Below the pieces are notes generated by a model. The model saw nothing but the letters and a program-made list of their open reading frames with translations. It made no database searches and was not told the DNA's origin. From Apoderus coryli (lineage: Eukaryota; Arthropoda; Insecta; Coleoptera; Attelabidae): DNA of 64,000 nucleotides. The DNA lies in assembly GCA_911728435.2 (NCBI GenBank), contig OU452200.1:496001-560000 (forward strand). The letters are read 5' to 3'. The translations under genes were made by a program, and so were the position numbers. Positions 1 through 12,700 of the stretch are shown here, in pieces. Every line of letters starts with the position of its first letter. The first letter of the stretch is position 1.

Positions 1-470
1 CCACCTATCTTTTCTGTACCGAAATAAAACCGTGGCAGGTCAACGCATGCGCCTGCAATCGATCCTAACAGTTTCATGACCATAAGAAAACCGGGGGTTG
101 GAACGAACCTATTATGAACTGTTTTCAAACATTTTTGTTAGATTTCGACAATGACATTACAAGTGTCATTGGATTTCGATGTCCTAACCTAAATGTACAA
201 TGTACTCTTCTATTCTTCTTTCAAACAATTTGGTTTAGGATCGATTGCAGGACACAAGTAGTTTGCGTGTTAAACGCATCCCAAAAATTCCTGAAAACTA
301 CTACACAGTCACAGAACGAACGAACAACTGAAGTAAAATTACCGATACACGCGGGAAATTTAATCGTCGCAAACGCTGGGAGGAAAACATACCCATAGCG
401 ACGATCGCTGAGCGATAATCGCTACGCGACTATCGCCAGCTACAGTCGCTCGGAGGCAAGTCCACCTTTA
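1..470. other. No gene seen; GC-rich palindromic cluster near the end
   Basis: No coding region is supported. Bases about 396-460 are unusually rich in short self-complementary GCGAT/ATCGC words (for example GCGACGATCGC), unlike the AT-rich surroundings. They may be the end of a mobile element, but no partner end was found. Confidence 0.4.
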
Positions 471-960
471 GACGTAGGTATATTCAAACATTTTCTTTAA
501 GTTCCAGATTTTTTTTCCGAATTCAATACGATAAATGAAACAACGTTGTCTATTCAATGCTAATATCATTTTATTAAAAATTAAGTAACAATACTTAAAT
601 TGATAATTTGCTGCATAACACTGACATAACAAATATACTAAACTACAACACAAAATTGAACCAAAGAGTACTCGAATAATAACAAGAAGTGTAATCTCGG
701 AAAATAAAAAAAAAAGGGAATTCAATAATCAAAACATGAAACTATTAATTACACACAGTGTTTAAGTAAATATTTCGAGGCAAAGGGTCCAGAATTATTG
801 TCGAAAAAATAATATAAAAAATATAGCTTTTCGTAATAACCTTTGATAACCACTGATGATGCAGCCCGGTGCTGCGAAACATGTATGGTAACTATCGACA
901 AATGTAATTTGTTGGAGAAATTTATTAAAGATTTATTGTGTGGAGGTCGACTTTTATTTC
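470..960 (+). repeat. Penelope-type terminal repeat fragment
   Basis: Bases about 470-620 recur in inverted orientation at about 17740-17880, so this is a dispersed repeat. It contains a hammerhead-like motif (845-896) followed by a GTGGAGGTCGACTTTTATTT block. A similar block follows the hammerhead-like sites near 10330, 49210, 50100 and 17660. In Penelope-like retroelements, hammerhead motifs sit in the terminal repeats; the assignment is an inference from that association. No reverse transcriptase is visible here. Confidence 0.5.
845..896 (+). ncRNA. Candidate type I hammerhead ribozyme
   Basis: The conserved core CTGATGA (853-859) and GAAA (876-879) flank a perfect 5-bp stem II, GCAGC/GCTGC, with loop CCGGT. 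Stem I is formed by ACCA (849-852) with TGGT (886-889), and further out GATA (845-848) with TATC (893-896). Stem III is the tiny palindrome ACATGT, as in Penelope hammerheads thought to act as dimers. One extra T sits between the core and stem II. Activity is not shown. Confidence 0.5.
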
Positions 961-1517
961 AAGAATATTTATTTATGTAACTTTATTCGGAATTATCTTA
1001 CTCCATCATCATTGGTTTATTTGAGAACCAGCCCCAAAAATATCCGAAAAACTATGAAAAAGTCTTAAAGAGGTAGTCCATTTTAGAATGAATAAAATGT
1101 GTGATTTTTAAATTATTTACTATCAATCACTAATGGCCAATTGTACCGAGTCTGTCTTTAAGTTTGTAGTCTTGCACCGCACTCCACTTAGTTAAGTTTG
1201 AAATAATCTTGGCAGCATTGCAATTCTGTCAAAATTCTATGATTTCTAACCTCATTTAAGTCAAAATTTTCTTAAACAAAAACAAAGTAGAAATAAAAGT
1301 TTATCAGGAGCAGGTCGCCACGGTCAGTGCGTAGTTGGTTCGAACCCCGGACGGGCTACACTTATACTGCTCCATTTAGTATAAGGATAGATTGTAAACA
1401 ACAATTTAAAAATAAACTGGCTGTATGCTACAAAAGTCACAAGAGGCCTTATAAAGTTAGTACTCGCTTAGGCGATACTAACTTATTAAAAAATAATAAT
1501 AAAAGTATCGTTTTTGT

Positions 1518-1860
1518 CAATTGAAATATAGAAACATGGACATAAACCAAAATAATATAACTAAAAGACACCGAAGTTCAAATTTTACAGAACGGAAAAG
1601 CCTAGTTTTTAAATATAAAAATGTTATTGAAAATAGGAAGACCCATGGTGTACTACCATACATGAGAAACGAGATACTTGGGAGAACATTCGAAGAGAAT
1701 TTAATATTGCATCTCCGGGATTGATTCCTCGGTCCTCCGATTCTCTAAAAAAATTCTATGATAACAGAAAAAAGGAGCTTCGGAAACATACTGCAAAAGA
1801 GAGATGTGAAATATACAAAACAGGAGGAAGCCGCCTCATCTACCCAAAAAACCAATAGAT
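1518..1860 (+). pseudogene. Myb/SANT-like DNA-binding domain fragment, broken
   Basis: Translation gives RHRSSNFTERK and KYKNVIENRKTHG, then after stops and frame changes SSDSLKKFYDNRKKELRK and RCEIYKTGG. This order and wording match the N-terminal Myb/SANT-like DNA-binding domain common in insect genomes, often linked to Harbinger-type elements. There are in-frame stops at about 1724 and 1745, and the rest of the protein is absent, so this is a decayed fragment. A tRNA-like B-box word, GGTTCGAACCCC, lies upstream at about 1335 and may belong to a SINE. Confidence 0.55.
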
Positions 1861-1869
1861 GACTTTTTG

Positions 1870-3060
1870 TTAGCAATTGTTAACGAAAAAACTGTTTTTG
1901 TACGACCGACCTTTTTTGATTGTTTACCGTGTCTGTCTTTATGACAGTAAGTGACATTTACTGGCTGACAACCCAAACACGACGGTAAGTAATTCACTTA
2001 CCGTTCAGAGAACGGTAAGTAAATTCACGACGGTACATCATTGCGCATTTATGCTGACGTCATTATTTTGATTTTTAAAATTGTATATTAAATGGCATTA
2101 GGTATGAACTTTTATAAGCATTTTCATACCGTTCTCTGGAATTATAGCGGCTATTTCAACATTCCATGCTTCATCAAGATATTCACATTCAAAGTCACTC
2201 ATTTTCAATAATAATACTTATTTAAATAAGTTCTGACAAATACATGACATAAAAAATACGATAACAATCATATCAATAACAATTAGTTCCATGGCAACGT
2301 TCATCTGCAACTTTGTAGAGGGTATTCAGCTAGCCTGAATTTGTATTTCATTGAAAATAATAATTATTAAAAATAATAAAATTGCAATTTCAGCTATTTC
2401 GATCGTACAAAAAATAGTATAAGCATCTCAAACAGTAAGTAGTTTACCGATCTCCTCCAATTTTGGCGACTTCGCTTCGCTCAGTCGCCAAACATTGTCG
2501 TCGATCGGTAAACTAAACTTACTGTTCTCAATACTTAATATACTATTTTGGTCTTGAAAATCTTTTTGATGGAGATTTCTTAAATTTAGAACCGAAAATA
2601 ATTCAGATAATGAGGTAAACTAATAACATTTTTATTTGTTAATATTTTAATGTAATCCTATTAATAGATTTCCCACCAAATAAAAAAAATCCATTATTTG
2701 TAAATTTTACGAGCTTTATAGTGGACTAAAAATATAATGCACTCTAGAAAACAAACTTCCAAAAAAAAAAACTGTTTCAAAAACACAGGAAAAGGAAGGT
2801 TAGAAAGGCTTCCTTAAATATTTAAGCCTAGAAAAACCGTGGCTTAATTTAAGTCTCACTTAAATACATTTTGACGTACCGTGCAAAGAGATAAGAAAAG
2901 CTTAAGCCTAAACTTGCCTTAAAAACGTCGGTGCAAATGACCATAAGAAACTTCTTTAGCCTGAATATCTCCACTTAAAACTTATTTTGTAATGCTGTTT
3001 TGAAAAAAATTCGAACAGAATTGAACACGCAAACTTCAAAATTCAGATCAACCGTTCATT
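1870..3060. other. No gene; short palindromes
   Basis: No reading frame is supported. Bases 2432-2525 form a nested palindrome: AGTAAGTAGTTTACCGAT pairs with ATCGGTAAACTAAACTTACT, and an inner TTTGGCGAC pairs with GTCGCCAAA. Bases about 1980-2035 hold repeated ACGGTAAGTAA-type words. These look like remains of small hairpin elements. Confidence 0.4.
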
Positions 3061-3245
3061 TCTTTTTCCAATTCCTTTTCTCATTAAACAAACAAGTAAA
3101 AGCAACTTTTAATAACTAAGCATTTAACAAAAAAAAAAAAAAATGGTAACAGTCATTTACCCTAAATATAAAAATATATTTGTTACTTCTTAAGTTATTC
3201 TAGAAAATACGTCAACTTAAACTAATAAAATCAAAACACGGATAT

Positions 3246-6200
3246 TTAGTTGGATAAAAACACCTTTTTCGAGCCGGTTCCCAACTTTTCAAACACTTCT
3301 CCTCTCACATCCCTTACACTTTCCAATTCCTTTGCTTCCTTCTCCGACATATCAGGCAATTGAGCAAACAACTCTGTTTTCGTAACACCAGACTTTTTCT
3401 TTTTGTCATTATTTTTACCACTGTGATTATCTGCGCGTTGATCATCATCAGCTTTACGGGATCCCTGCAATCTTTGACGCTGCTCAAGACGGAAGTCACG
3501 CTTCTTTGATGGCGGTTCTACATCCAATTTGCGGAGAATTTGTTTCTGTGCACAATGATCTTGCGGATTGTATGATGCTGAGGGTTCTGTGTCCCATGAA
3601 GTATCTACTGGAGTGGTGTTGTTGTGTATGGGGAATTTTTCGCCTGGAATAAGACATTTATTAAATACCACTACGGCAACTACTTATATTTTGAGCTTGA
3701 GGCATTAGTTCCACCAGCGCACAAAAAATATTACCTATTTAGCTGTGAAAAAGGTTGGCTCTCGTTGGATCCCACAGCTCAAAAAGATACACGTGTGAAT
3801 TCATGCAAACAAATGCTCAAAAATACAATAAAGGTGTTTTCATAGTATATTTTAAATTATATATATTAAAAATTAAAGAAATTAAAGCCCAAAAATAGCG
3901 CTGGATTTGACGGCATACCTGCATTCCTAATTAGGGATTGCGCATATATATTTGCTAAACCATTACAAGTCCTAATCAATAAACGCTCAAACCTTTCCCG
4001 ACGTTTGGAAGAAGGCTCGTATATGTGCAGTGCACAAGGACAATGATGTCAACGAAATAGTGAACTATCGTCCGATATCCATTTTGTCTAACTTCTAAAG
4101 GTCTTTGAGATAGCCATACATGACAAATTATTTAGTCAAATAAAAAATTTAATAATAGTTCAACAACATGGCTTCTATCAGAAGCGCTCAACCGTCACTA
4201 ACTTATCCGAGTTCCTGCAGTATGTTTATCCCACCATGAGCAGAGGTGAACAGGTTGATGCTATCTACACAGACTTCTCGAAGGCTTTTGACAGGTTGGA
4301 CCATGGTATTATATTACGTAAAATGAGGGCGCTGGGATTCGGTGTTGCCCTTGTTGGATTCTTCGAGTCTTATCTTACGGGACGTACCTTGTTTGTTGAG
4401 TACAATGGCTTTAAATCTATGGATTTTGTAGCTACAAGTGGTGCACCGCAGGGGAGCAACTTGGCTCCACTTATATTTTCGATATACGTCAACGATATCA
4501 CTGCGAATGTATTTAGTTCCTGTCACCTTGTTGCTGATGATCTGAAGCTCTTCAGGATAATACGTAATCCCTTGGACTGTGAGCTGCTTCAGACGGACTT
4601 GGTGGCGTTGGAGCGTTGGTGTACAGATAACAGGCTTCCACTTAACACAAAAAATGCAAATGTATGTCGTTCGCCAGGAGTGCTGATATCGTCCGGTATG
4701 AGTACAGCATAGGCGATGACATTCTTCAGAGATGCAAGGAAGTTAGGGATCTGGGTGTCCTTGTTGACAATGAATTGTCACTCAATCCTCACCTTCACAG
4801 TATTTGCCAAGAGGCGACTAGAGCACTTTGGTTTATTATAAGGTCAACAAGGGAATTTCAGAATATAGACCCTCTTATAGCTCTTTACCAATCGCTGGTG
4901 CGGTCAAAGTTGCAATACGCGTCTGTCGTGGGGTCACCGATTTACCAGGTATATATAAATAAACTTGAGCAGGTTCAGCGTAAGTTTTTAAAGTACATTT
5001 CGTACAAGATTGATGGACGATATCCAGACAGGGGGGTTGATCATAACGAACTCTTAAACCGTTTTGGTTTTCAATCGTTGCAGTGTCGAAGAGTGTCTGC
5101 ATCTCAAATATTTCTTTTTAAATTAATCAACTCGATGCTGGAATGCCCTCATAGAAAGAGAGTTATTAATAACAATTAAAAGCAGAAAACTTCAGTATTT
5201 GGGCTCTGGGCTATATGACTCGTGGACCAAGATAAGCCTTACTTCAATTGATAATGCAGGGAAGGATCCAAGGTACAAGAAGCCTGGGTAGAAGAAGGAT
5301 ATCCTGGTTGAGAAACTTGAGAGAGTGGTTTGCATGTTCCTCGATAGAGCTTTTTAGAGCAGCTGCATCCAAAATAAGAATTACCATGATGATCGCCAAT
5401 CTTCGTCGCGGAGATGGCACCTAGAGAGAGAGAGATTGAAAGAAAAGGCCAATTTCAAATCAGAGCATCTATATTTATTTAGTATAGGTAAATAAGTTGT
5501 CTTTTTATGATTAATCATAAGTTTATTTGTGTTTAAAACACCATTCGTTGAATTTATGCAGCATAGTTTCGACTCTAAATCTTAGCAGATCTGGATAGTT
5601 CGCAGACACAGTAATTGCAGTATCGTCAGCAAACATACAGACATACCCCGTAGAAATATAATCCGGCAAATCATTCACAAAAATCAGGAATATCAAGGGG
5701 CTCAATACACTCATCAGACACATCCTCACCTACTCTAACCCTAAAGGACTTTTTTGCGGAATTTATGCCACATGTAGACATTTTGTACAATCCATCACAT
5801 AAAATTCAATAAGATCTGGTAAAAATTCAGATTGCACATGAACATTTCAGAAAAACAATCGAGAATATTCGAACAAATTTTTTGTCACCTGTTGCAGATA
5901 CTACAAACGGTACAAATACAAGCATGGTACGTATAATACCTATACACTTGTAAATGATCTAGCTCCACATAATATGAGATTAATAAATTGTGTATCGAAA
6001 AATATCTTGCCTTATTATAAAGGAACTTACCTTGCGCGACGCTTGACTCTTCCTGGTAAATACTCAACTCTACATGGCGTTTATCTGGACACCGTTCGTA
6101 ATGGTATTCAAGTTCGGGCTCCGCAATTCGATGCGACACATTAAAATCACATTGTACAATATTTGTATCAGGATAATTTTTACGGCAAAGCACCAAATGT

Positions 6201-6283
6201 CTCTCCATACGGTTCTTCCGTACGTGATGGCTTGGTTCGTAAGGACAATGCATTTTTTCTTCACCTGTGTTTAATATCTCCAT
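3246..6283 (-). CDS. GTSF1: GTSF1-like protein, short paralog (two exons, 216 aa)
   Basis: Exon 1 is 6283-6031 (start ATG at 6283) and exon 2 is 3643-3246. The 253-nt exon 1 ends in phase 1 at a GTAAGT donor. Exon 2 follows a TTATTCCAG acceptor and the frame joins as Gly85. Residues 13-33 and 45-65 are two CHHC zinc fingers with exact C-x5-H-x9-H-x3-C spacing. The tail has an acidic motif with Trp101 and TrpAspThrGluPro, then a basic lysine-rich stretch. In the GTSF1/Asterix family the fingers bind RNA and the tail contacts PIWI proteins in piRNA silencing. The 2.4-kb intron holds LINE fragments. Leader, exon 1 length and intron start are shared with the plus-strand copy at 9771. The exon join is inferred from splice signals and phase. 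Confidence 0.8.
3885..5180 (+). mobile_element. LINE reverse transcriptase fragment, frameshifted
   Basis: Translation shows a non-LTR reverse transcriptase: AGFDGIPAFLI near 3900, IYTDFSKAFDRLDHG, SGAPQGSNLAPLIF, then the catalytic box as VADD (usually FADD). A frameshift near 4660 is followed by the thumb region EVRDLGVLVDNELSLNPH and SKLQYASVV. Stops before 4230 and the frameshift make it inactive. The 5' end is truncated and lies next to the paralog's exon 2. It sits inside the intron of the minus-strand GTSF1-like gene. Confidence 0.85.
5200..5440 (+). mobile_element. C-terminal remnant of a second LINE ORF
   Basis: Frames here read GRRRISWLRNLREWFA, SSIELFRAAASK and MMIANLRRGDGT. This is the closing segment typical of a widespread insect LINE polyprotein (SWLRNLREW followed by MIANLR). 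Nothing upstream of it survives, so it is a 5'-truncated copy, with (GA)n-like sequence just after the stop. Confidence 0.65.
5523..5745 (-). mobile_element. Jockey-type LINE reverse transcriptase fragment
   Basis: The minus strand encodes LSPLIFLIFVNDLPDYI followed by the catalytic FADDT box and a palm-domain stretch ending FNEWCFKHK. Only about 70 codons remain. It lies within the intron of the minus-strand GTSF1-like gene. Confidence 0.75.
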
Positions 6284-6394
6284 TTTTTTTAATTATGCAG
6301 CAATATCTAAAACTGTATTTAAATCGCAAAAACACTTTCTACAAGAATGCAGCAGGTTATTGAATAAAGCAATAAAGCAAGGTTATTTTTAGAT

Positions 6395-7047
6395 TAGGGA
6401 TGTTGGAAAAATATCGATATGTCGAATGGATGATATTTTCCCTCCAAAATATCGATATATATCGTCGATATTTTCTTTAACGATATATCGATATTAAAAT
6501 ACAGCTATCGATTGCGATATTTTTTTAAAATTACTGATATACATAATTACCTATATTTCATTTCTGCTTTGCCCCAAAACAATGAAAGGTTCTTTTATCG
6601 CTTTTTTACTAATAGTCGATAAACAAAAAATCGACATAACCCCCATAACTAGCCTAGTAACCATCTTTTCTTCTTCATACTATGCTTTTTGATGTTTACT
6701 CAACACATAGCGGCGCCTATAGTAAGCATCTCGAAGATTAATATGTAGCGGTTGACATTTGTCAACTACCACAAATAGGGTATTCCCCAACTATCTTTTA
6801 AACTTTTCTTTACCTCTACAGACCATATTTTCATTTATGTGGTGTACTACTAGTCTAAAGACAATGCTAGTATTAGTTATTTGAAATATATGTAATAAAA
6901 TTTTCGAAATCAAATGTTTGTTTTTTTTATTTCGAATATGCCGATATATCGATATTTAGTAACACAATATCGAATAACCGATACAATATATTTATAAAAT
7001 ATTGATATAATATATATCGATATTTTTTTTCGATATCAACATCCCTA
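6395..7047. mobile_element. hAT-type MITE packed with TATCGATA motifs
   Basis: The ends are inverted (TAGGGATGTTG at 6395; CAACATCCCTA at 7037-7047). They are flanked by a perfect 8-bp target duplication, TTTTAGAT, at 6387-6394 and 7048-7055, as expected for hAT insertion. The 653-bp body has no coding capacity but is crowded near both ends with ATCGATA/TATCGAT words. TATCGATA is the DRE motif bound by DREF in Drosophila. The element inserted just upstream of the minus-strand GTSF1-like exon 1. Confidence 0.8.
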
Positions 7048-7559
7048 TTTTAGATCAGTGTTGTTCCTAGTTCCTAGAGATTTTTTGAGTATGCATTGTC
7101 CATTTGTCAACGTTCCAATAGTGCCAGTTTTCCGACAATGGTGCCAGATTTAAAAAAAATCATTTTAAATTAAAATTGTAAATAAAAAAAATACAATATG
7201 TACATGTATAACATATTTATTAATTTCTAATAAACCAAACGTTAATAATAATAAATATATAAAAAGAAACCTAGATCAATAGTAAAAAAAGACGTAAAAC
7301 AATTTATTTTTGAACACAAAAGGAATAATCACAAAAATATAACACATTTATTAATTTTTAATAAACCAAAATTTAATAATAATAAACTGTTGCCCTCGAG
7401 GCACGAATAGCTCTCCATATTTAAGTGTAAAAGTAATAGTTTTATGACCTTTTTGTCATTTATCTAAATGAAATAAATTTTTGTTTTGTTTTAGACATCA
7501 GCTATTTTTTTTAAGTATCGGGTTTTGTGCCTTTTTCTTCTCTTTGGAGGCACTATTTA

Positions 7560-9130
7560 TACGCAGATATTTTATATTTCAGATCTAGGCCAAGTTCTTG
7601 AACGCAAATTCATTGTTTTTTTTTTAGTTTTATTATAAAATTTATTTTGCCCCCTTTTCTACTATTTACGAACGCCTATGTAAACAAAATTGTTATGCTG
7701 CATGTTGTAGGTTATCCGTTAAGTGGTTTTTGCGTTATCACGGATACAATTTTTTTCTGACCCTTTTATAGAATTTTCACGGACGCCTATGGAACATTAA
7801 TTTTTGTCGTGTATTTTTAACACCAATTCAACTAGTTAAATCCAAAATTTTTTACATTTTAATTTTTTTTTATTTTACCCCTTTTTTTACTATTTACGAA
7901 CGCCTATGTAAATACAAATTTTATGCTGCATTTTTTAGGTTATCTTATATGAAAGCTACATATAATTAGCCAATTTTTCTGGTATATTTGGGAAACATTT
8001 TTTTTTTGTTTTTTACCCTTTTTTAAGACTATTTTCGAACGCCTGTGTGAACTAATTCTTTTATGTAACATTTTTAGGTTATATTCTATCACAACTATAA
8101 AAAATTATTCAATATTTCGGATAAGTTTAAGAACTATGATTTTTTAAATTTTTGAACCCTCTTTTAAACCCCTTGCCTACGCTCAATGTTAATCATTACC
8201 TATAAATATCCTGTAGTATTTTCGTACCAAATGTGGTTAAAATCCGTTAAGTGGTTTTTAAGTTATCACAAATACAAATTTTTTCTGACCCTTTTATAGA
8301 ATTTTCACGGACGCCTATTGTACATTAATTTTTGTCGAGTATTTTTAACACCAATTCATCTAGTTAAATATAAAAAATTTTACATTTTAATTTTTTTTTA
8401 TTTTACCCCTTTTTCTACTATTTACGAACGCCTATGTATATAAAAATTTTAAGCTGCATTTTTTAGGTTATCTTATATCGAAGCTATATATGATTAGCCA
8501 ATTTTTCTGGTATATTTGAGAAGCATTTTTTTTTCGTTTTTGACCCTTTTTTTAAACTATTTTCGAACGCCTGTGTGAACCAATTTTTTTATGGAATATT
8601 TTTTAGCTTATATTGTATCACAACTATGAAAAATAATTCCATATTTCGATTAAGTTTAGGAAATATATATTTTTTATGTTTTGACCCCTTTTCCACTATT
8701 TACGAAAGCCTATGAAAGTAAGTTATTCATGACACATTTTATAGGTTATATTCTATCAAAACTATAAATAACTAGTTAATATTTCTGCTATTGTTAAGAA
8801 ATACGTTTTTTTTTTAATCTTTTTTTCCCCATTTTACACTATTTTCGAACGCCAATGTGGTCTAATATTGTATGTTCAATATTTTAGGTTATATTCAATT
8901 AAATGCGTAAAAAATTATGCAGTATTTCGGATAAGTTTAAGAACTATGAATTTTTTTAATTTTTGAACCCTCTTTTAAACCCTTTGCCTACGCTCAATGT
9001 TTCCCAAAATCTAATCAGCTCCTTGCCATGTCCAATAGTATTTTTGTACCAAATTTGGTTAGAATCTGTTAAGCGGTTTTTGCGTTTTCGTGGATACAGA
9101 CAGACAGACGGACATTTTTTAAAACTACTT
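7560..9130 (+). repeat. Diverged tandem array, about 150-bp units with higher-order period
   Basis: The words ACTATTTACGAACGCCTATG and ACTATTTTCGAACGCC recur at about 7660, 7890, 8025, 8425, 8560, 8695 and 8840. Each is followed by a T-rich run and TTTTTAGGTTAT. Larger blocks repeat too: 7740-8000 resembles 8270-8520, and 8100-8180 resembles 8900-8990. The right end carries GTTAAGCGGTTTTTGCG and an ACAGACAGACAGACGGACA tail. No protein is encoded. Confidence 0.7.
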
Positions 9131-9770
9131 ATTTATGTATAAAATGACCAAAAACAAGTATTTCCGGTGAAATTAAAAAAAAATTTTTTTTCATGAAACT
9201 AATAGTCTCCATATATACTTATATTACATATTATATGATATGGAGAGCTAAAAAAGGTTTTTTGAAAAAACTTTCACACCCTGTATTTTGAAAACCATGC
9301 ACTTCCGAACATCAGTCTCTTATCTCAAACTGCTTGTCTATGGTTTCTCAATATGCCCCAGAAGTTTTTTTTCCAATTGAGAGGTGACACCCTGTATAAA
9401 TGTGCTTTATTTTGCTAAAATAGTAATGATACGCCCATGCCTCCAAACCGACAGATGTAGGGGTATTTTTTATGATAACTGATAACTAGTCGAGTCTAAG
9501 CGAAGATAGAAACAACGGGTTTTGAAATAAATAAAAATACTATACACACGGACGCTCTCGATATTTTGTTATTTTTTTAATATAAGTAATTAATTTACTT
9601 AGTTTTGTGTTATTTGATAGTATTTTTTGTAGTAGTAGTTTTTTTATAAGTAAACTTATTTAACACAGTCTATTCAATAACCTGCTGAAATCTTGTAACA
9701 ATTCATAATAATAAACGTGTTTTTGCGATTTAAATACAGTTTTAGATATTGCTGCATAGTTAAAAAAAAA

Positions 9771-12700
9771 ATGAAGCCAGTAGACACAGGTGAAGAAATG
9801 GACATTTGTCATTACGATCCAAGCCATCGCGTACGGAGGAACCGTATGGAGAGACATTTGGTGCTTTGTCGTAAAAATCATCCTGATTCAAAATTGGTAA
9901 AATGTCATTTTAATCCGTTGCATCTATATGTGAAAACTGAAATTGAAAACCATCACGAAGTGTGTCCAGACAAACGCCATGTAGAGTTGGCTATTTACCA
10001 GGAAGAGTCCAGCGTCTCGGAAGGTAAGTTCCTTTATAATGAGGCAATATTTCCACAACATGTGCGAATTTCATCAAACCTCTTTTAACGCTGCTGTTCC
10101 GTCAGTGTCATTCTTAGAGAAGAATGGAACACTGTCACCATGGCTTTCGGGTTGAGTCGCATACTGTCAATTTCATGAACTTAGTGTATGAAAGGCTGGA
10201 TCAGAATGAGTTTATGATCGCCTTGCTTTAATCTAGGGTTCTTTAAGCCACTGATGATGGACATATGATTCGAAAGATGTCTGGCTAAAATTACAAGATT
10301 TCAACGTATATATACAAATCATTTTGTGGAGTAGACGTGTTTTATTCAATTAATATCTACTTCAGAAAATAATAAACTGTAAATTTGGATTAATTGTATT
10401 GTCAGCGTTGGTATAATGATTTTTATAACCGATGCTACTTTTGTGATTACCAGGAAATTCAACCCTGAATTTTTAAATATTTCCCATTAGTTGCTGGGCA
10501 ACGAAGTTCAAAACATGTAGTTCCAGTTGGATGGTGCCCCTGCACATTTTGCATTGGATAGTAAGGCGTACTTTGGATTGATTATTTTCTGAGAAATGGC
10601 CTCTGTGGTTCACATAACTAACCCCCAGATCTCCAGACTTGACACCACCAGATTTCAGAGCCGAACTATCCATCGGCACAAAGAAAATGTAAAAATCGCC
10701 GATGATGGTACAAGACTGCAGCTCGGAATATACAGGGTGGTCCAACTTTTACCTGCATAATTTTCAGAATCGATAGATAATCGACAAATAATGTGAGTTT
10801 GGTTAATAAACTATGTGCGAAAAATGCTTCGTTACGAAGTTACAGGGTGTTGAAATTTAAGAAATAAATTCGAATTTTATTAATATATTTATAACCAATT
10901 GAGATATTTCAATGAAATTTGGCACGTGTGGAGAAATAATCTAGCTTCATTTTTTCATGTAATAATATTATTTTTATTTCCACCAGTGGCGTGCGTACGG
11001 CTACTCATTGCGACATTTTTAATGAAAAAACAGATACGCCACTGGTTTATCTCAAAATGAAAATCATAATTGCAATTCTTGTTCAATTTAAAAGAAAAAA
11101 GTACTCTTGCCTTTTTTTCGTATGACGCAACATTTTCGAGTACAAAAATAAAAATCGTCTAAATTAAATGTATTGAAAACCAACATAAAAATAACATATA
11201 ATAATGCCGCGGCCAAGAATACGGTTTTTGCGAAGAAAATGCAGTAGTATCCGCAAGGGAGTATTCCCTAATAGACGTCATCCAACGAGAGAAGTTTTCT
11301 CTCAAGGTCATCGGGCATTTCGAGAACTAGGTTTAAATACTACTTTTAACATAAAAAACAATAGACAGCACCGTAGAAGAAACAATTTGGCGGATGAAAG
11401 GCGTATTTTAAGAACGTTTGATCCAAATTAAAACCTAAATTCACGAAGAACTGCTGTCATGCTTAACATATCAAGGTCCTACCTTGATCAGTAGCCGTAA
11501 ATAGATCGTCCGTGACATTAAGCAAGGCAGTGCAACAACTATAATCGGATCTGAAACCGGATTGAATTTTGGGCAATAAGCTTTGTTTCTCCACGTATCC
11601 CTTTACCTGGTCATCGAGAATTCTTTCAAGAATCTTGCTCATTGTAGGCAAAATACTCACAGGTCGCAAATCCTTGAAATCTGACGGATTTGACATTTTA
11701 GGCAGAGGAACAACTTGACTAATTTTCCAGATTTTAGGGTTTAGTCTAGTCTAAGGCTTTGGCGATATCTTCAATATCTACCATTTTAAAGTCGAAACTA
11801 TTGGCTTTTGGATTATGGTTAGACGAGTAAAAATTTAAGGTCTCAACAGCAGGCTTCCCGATAGGAATGTTCACAAAATATTCATTTATTTTGTCAAGAC
11901 CCTCCAAATGTTGAGGTATACTTGTTGTCTCTTTGCCATAAACATTCATATCTCTAAATAGCTTCCAATTATTCGTAGAATTGTTTTGTTGAATACGGAC
12001 CTGTAAGAAAGATCTTTTTTCCAGTTTTCTGGAATTTTATGTTTCTTATATCGCGTGAGGGCTTTATTTCGTAGTTTTTGTAAATTCTTAAAATCGTTGG
12101 TTATCCATGGCGCTCTCTTTTTTGTTATTCGAACTGTCCTAACCGGGGCGTGATTATTAAAAATATTTATTAAACATTTCTATTTTTGTGTCAACATCAT
12201 TTTCATTATAAATGCTGTGAAAAGGTTGATTTATTAAATCTTGATAAAACATGTCTTGGTTAAAATGTGTAAAATCTCTGAAAGTATGAAAAAATGGTAT
12301 TGGTTTTTGTTGCCTCGACATATTTTTAAATATACAATGTATAGGTACGTGGTCCGAGAAATCTATTAAAAAATCTAAACGAGGTTTATCAATATAGTGG
12401 CTGTTTGAGCAAATGATAATGTCTAGAAGCGATGGGTTGCCAGTACCGTATCTAGTGGGTTCTTCAATTAGTTGTTTAAATAATAATAATAATAGCTTTA
12501 TTACTCAACAGAACAAGTTCCATTTACAGAGCAATGCTTACAAAAACCAACTATAACTAAAGCTTAACTATATTAAATAACAGTAGGTACATCAATAAAC
12601 AACGAAAATCAACCTAAGGACACAAGTATTAATGAACATCAAGTTCCTTTAGTATTGATTCCGCGGAAGACAATATTTCATTCAGAGAATCAAAAAATAT

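Noticed and set aside
9717..9770. Upstream extension of the plus-strand GTSF1-like frame before the ATG at 9771
   Set aside because: No ATG in the extension, and the minus-strand paralog starts at the matching position, so this is 5'UTR.
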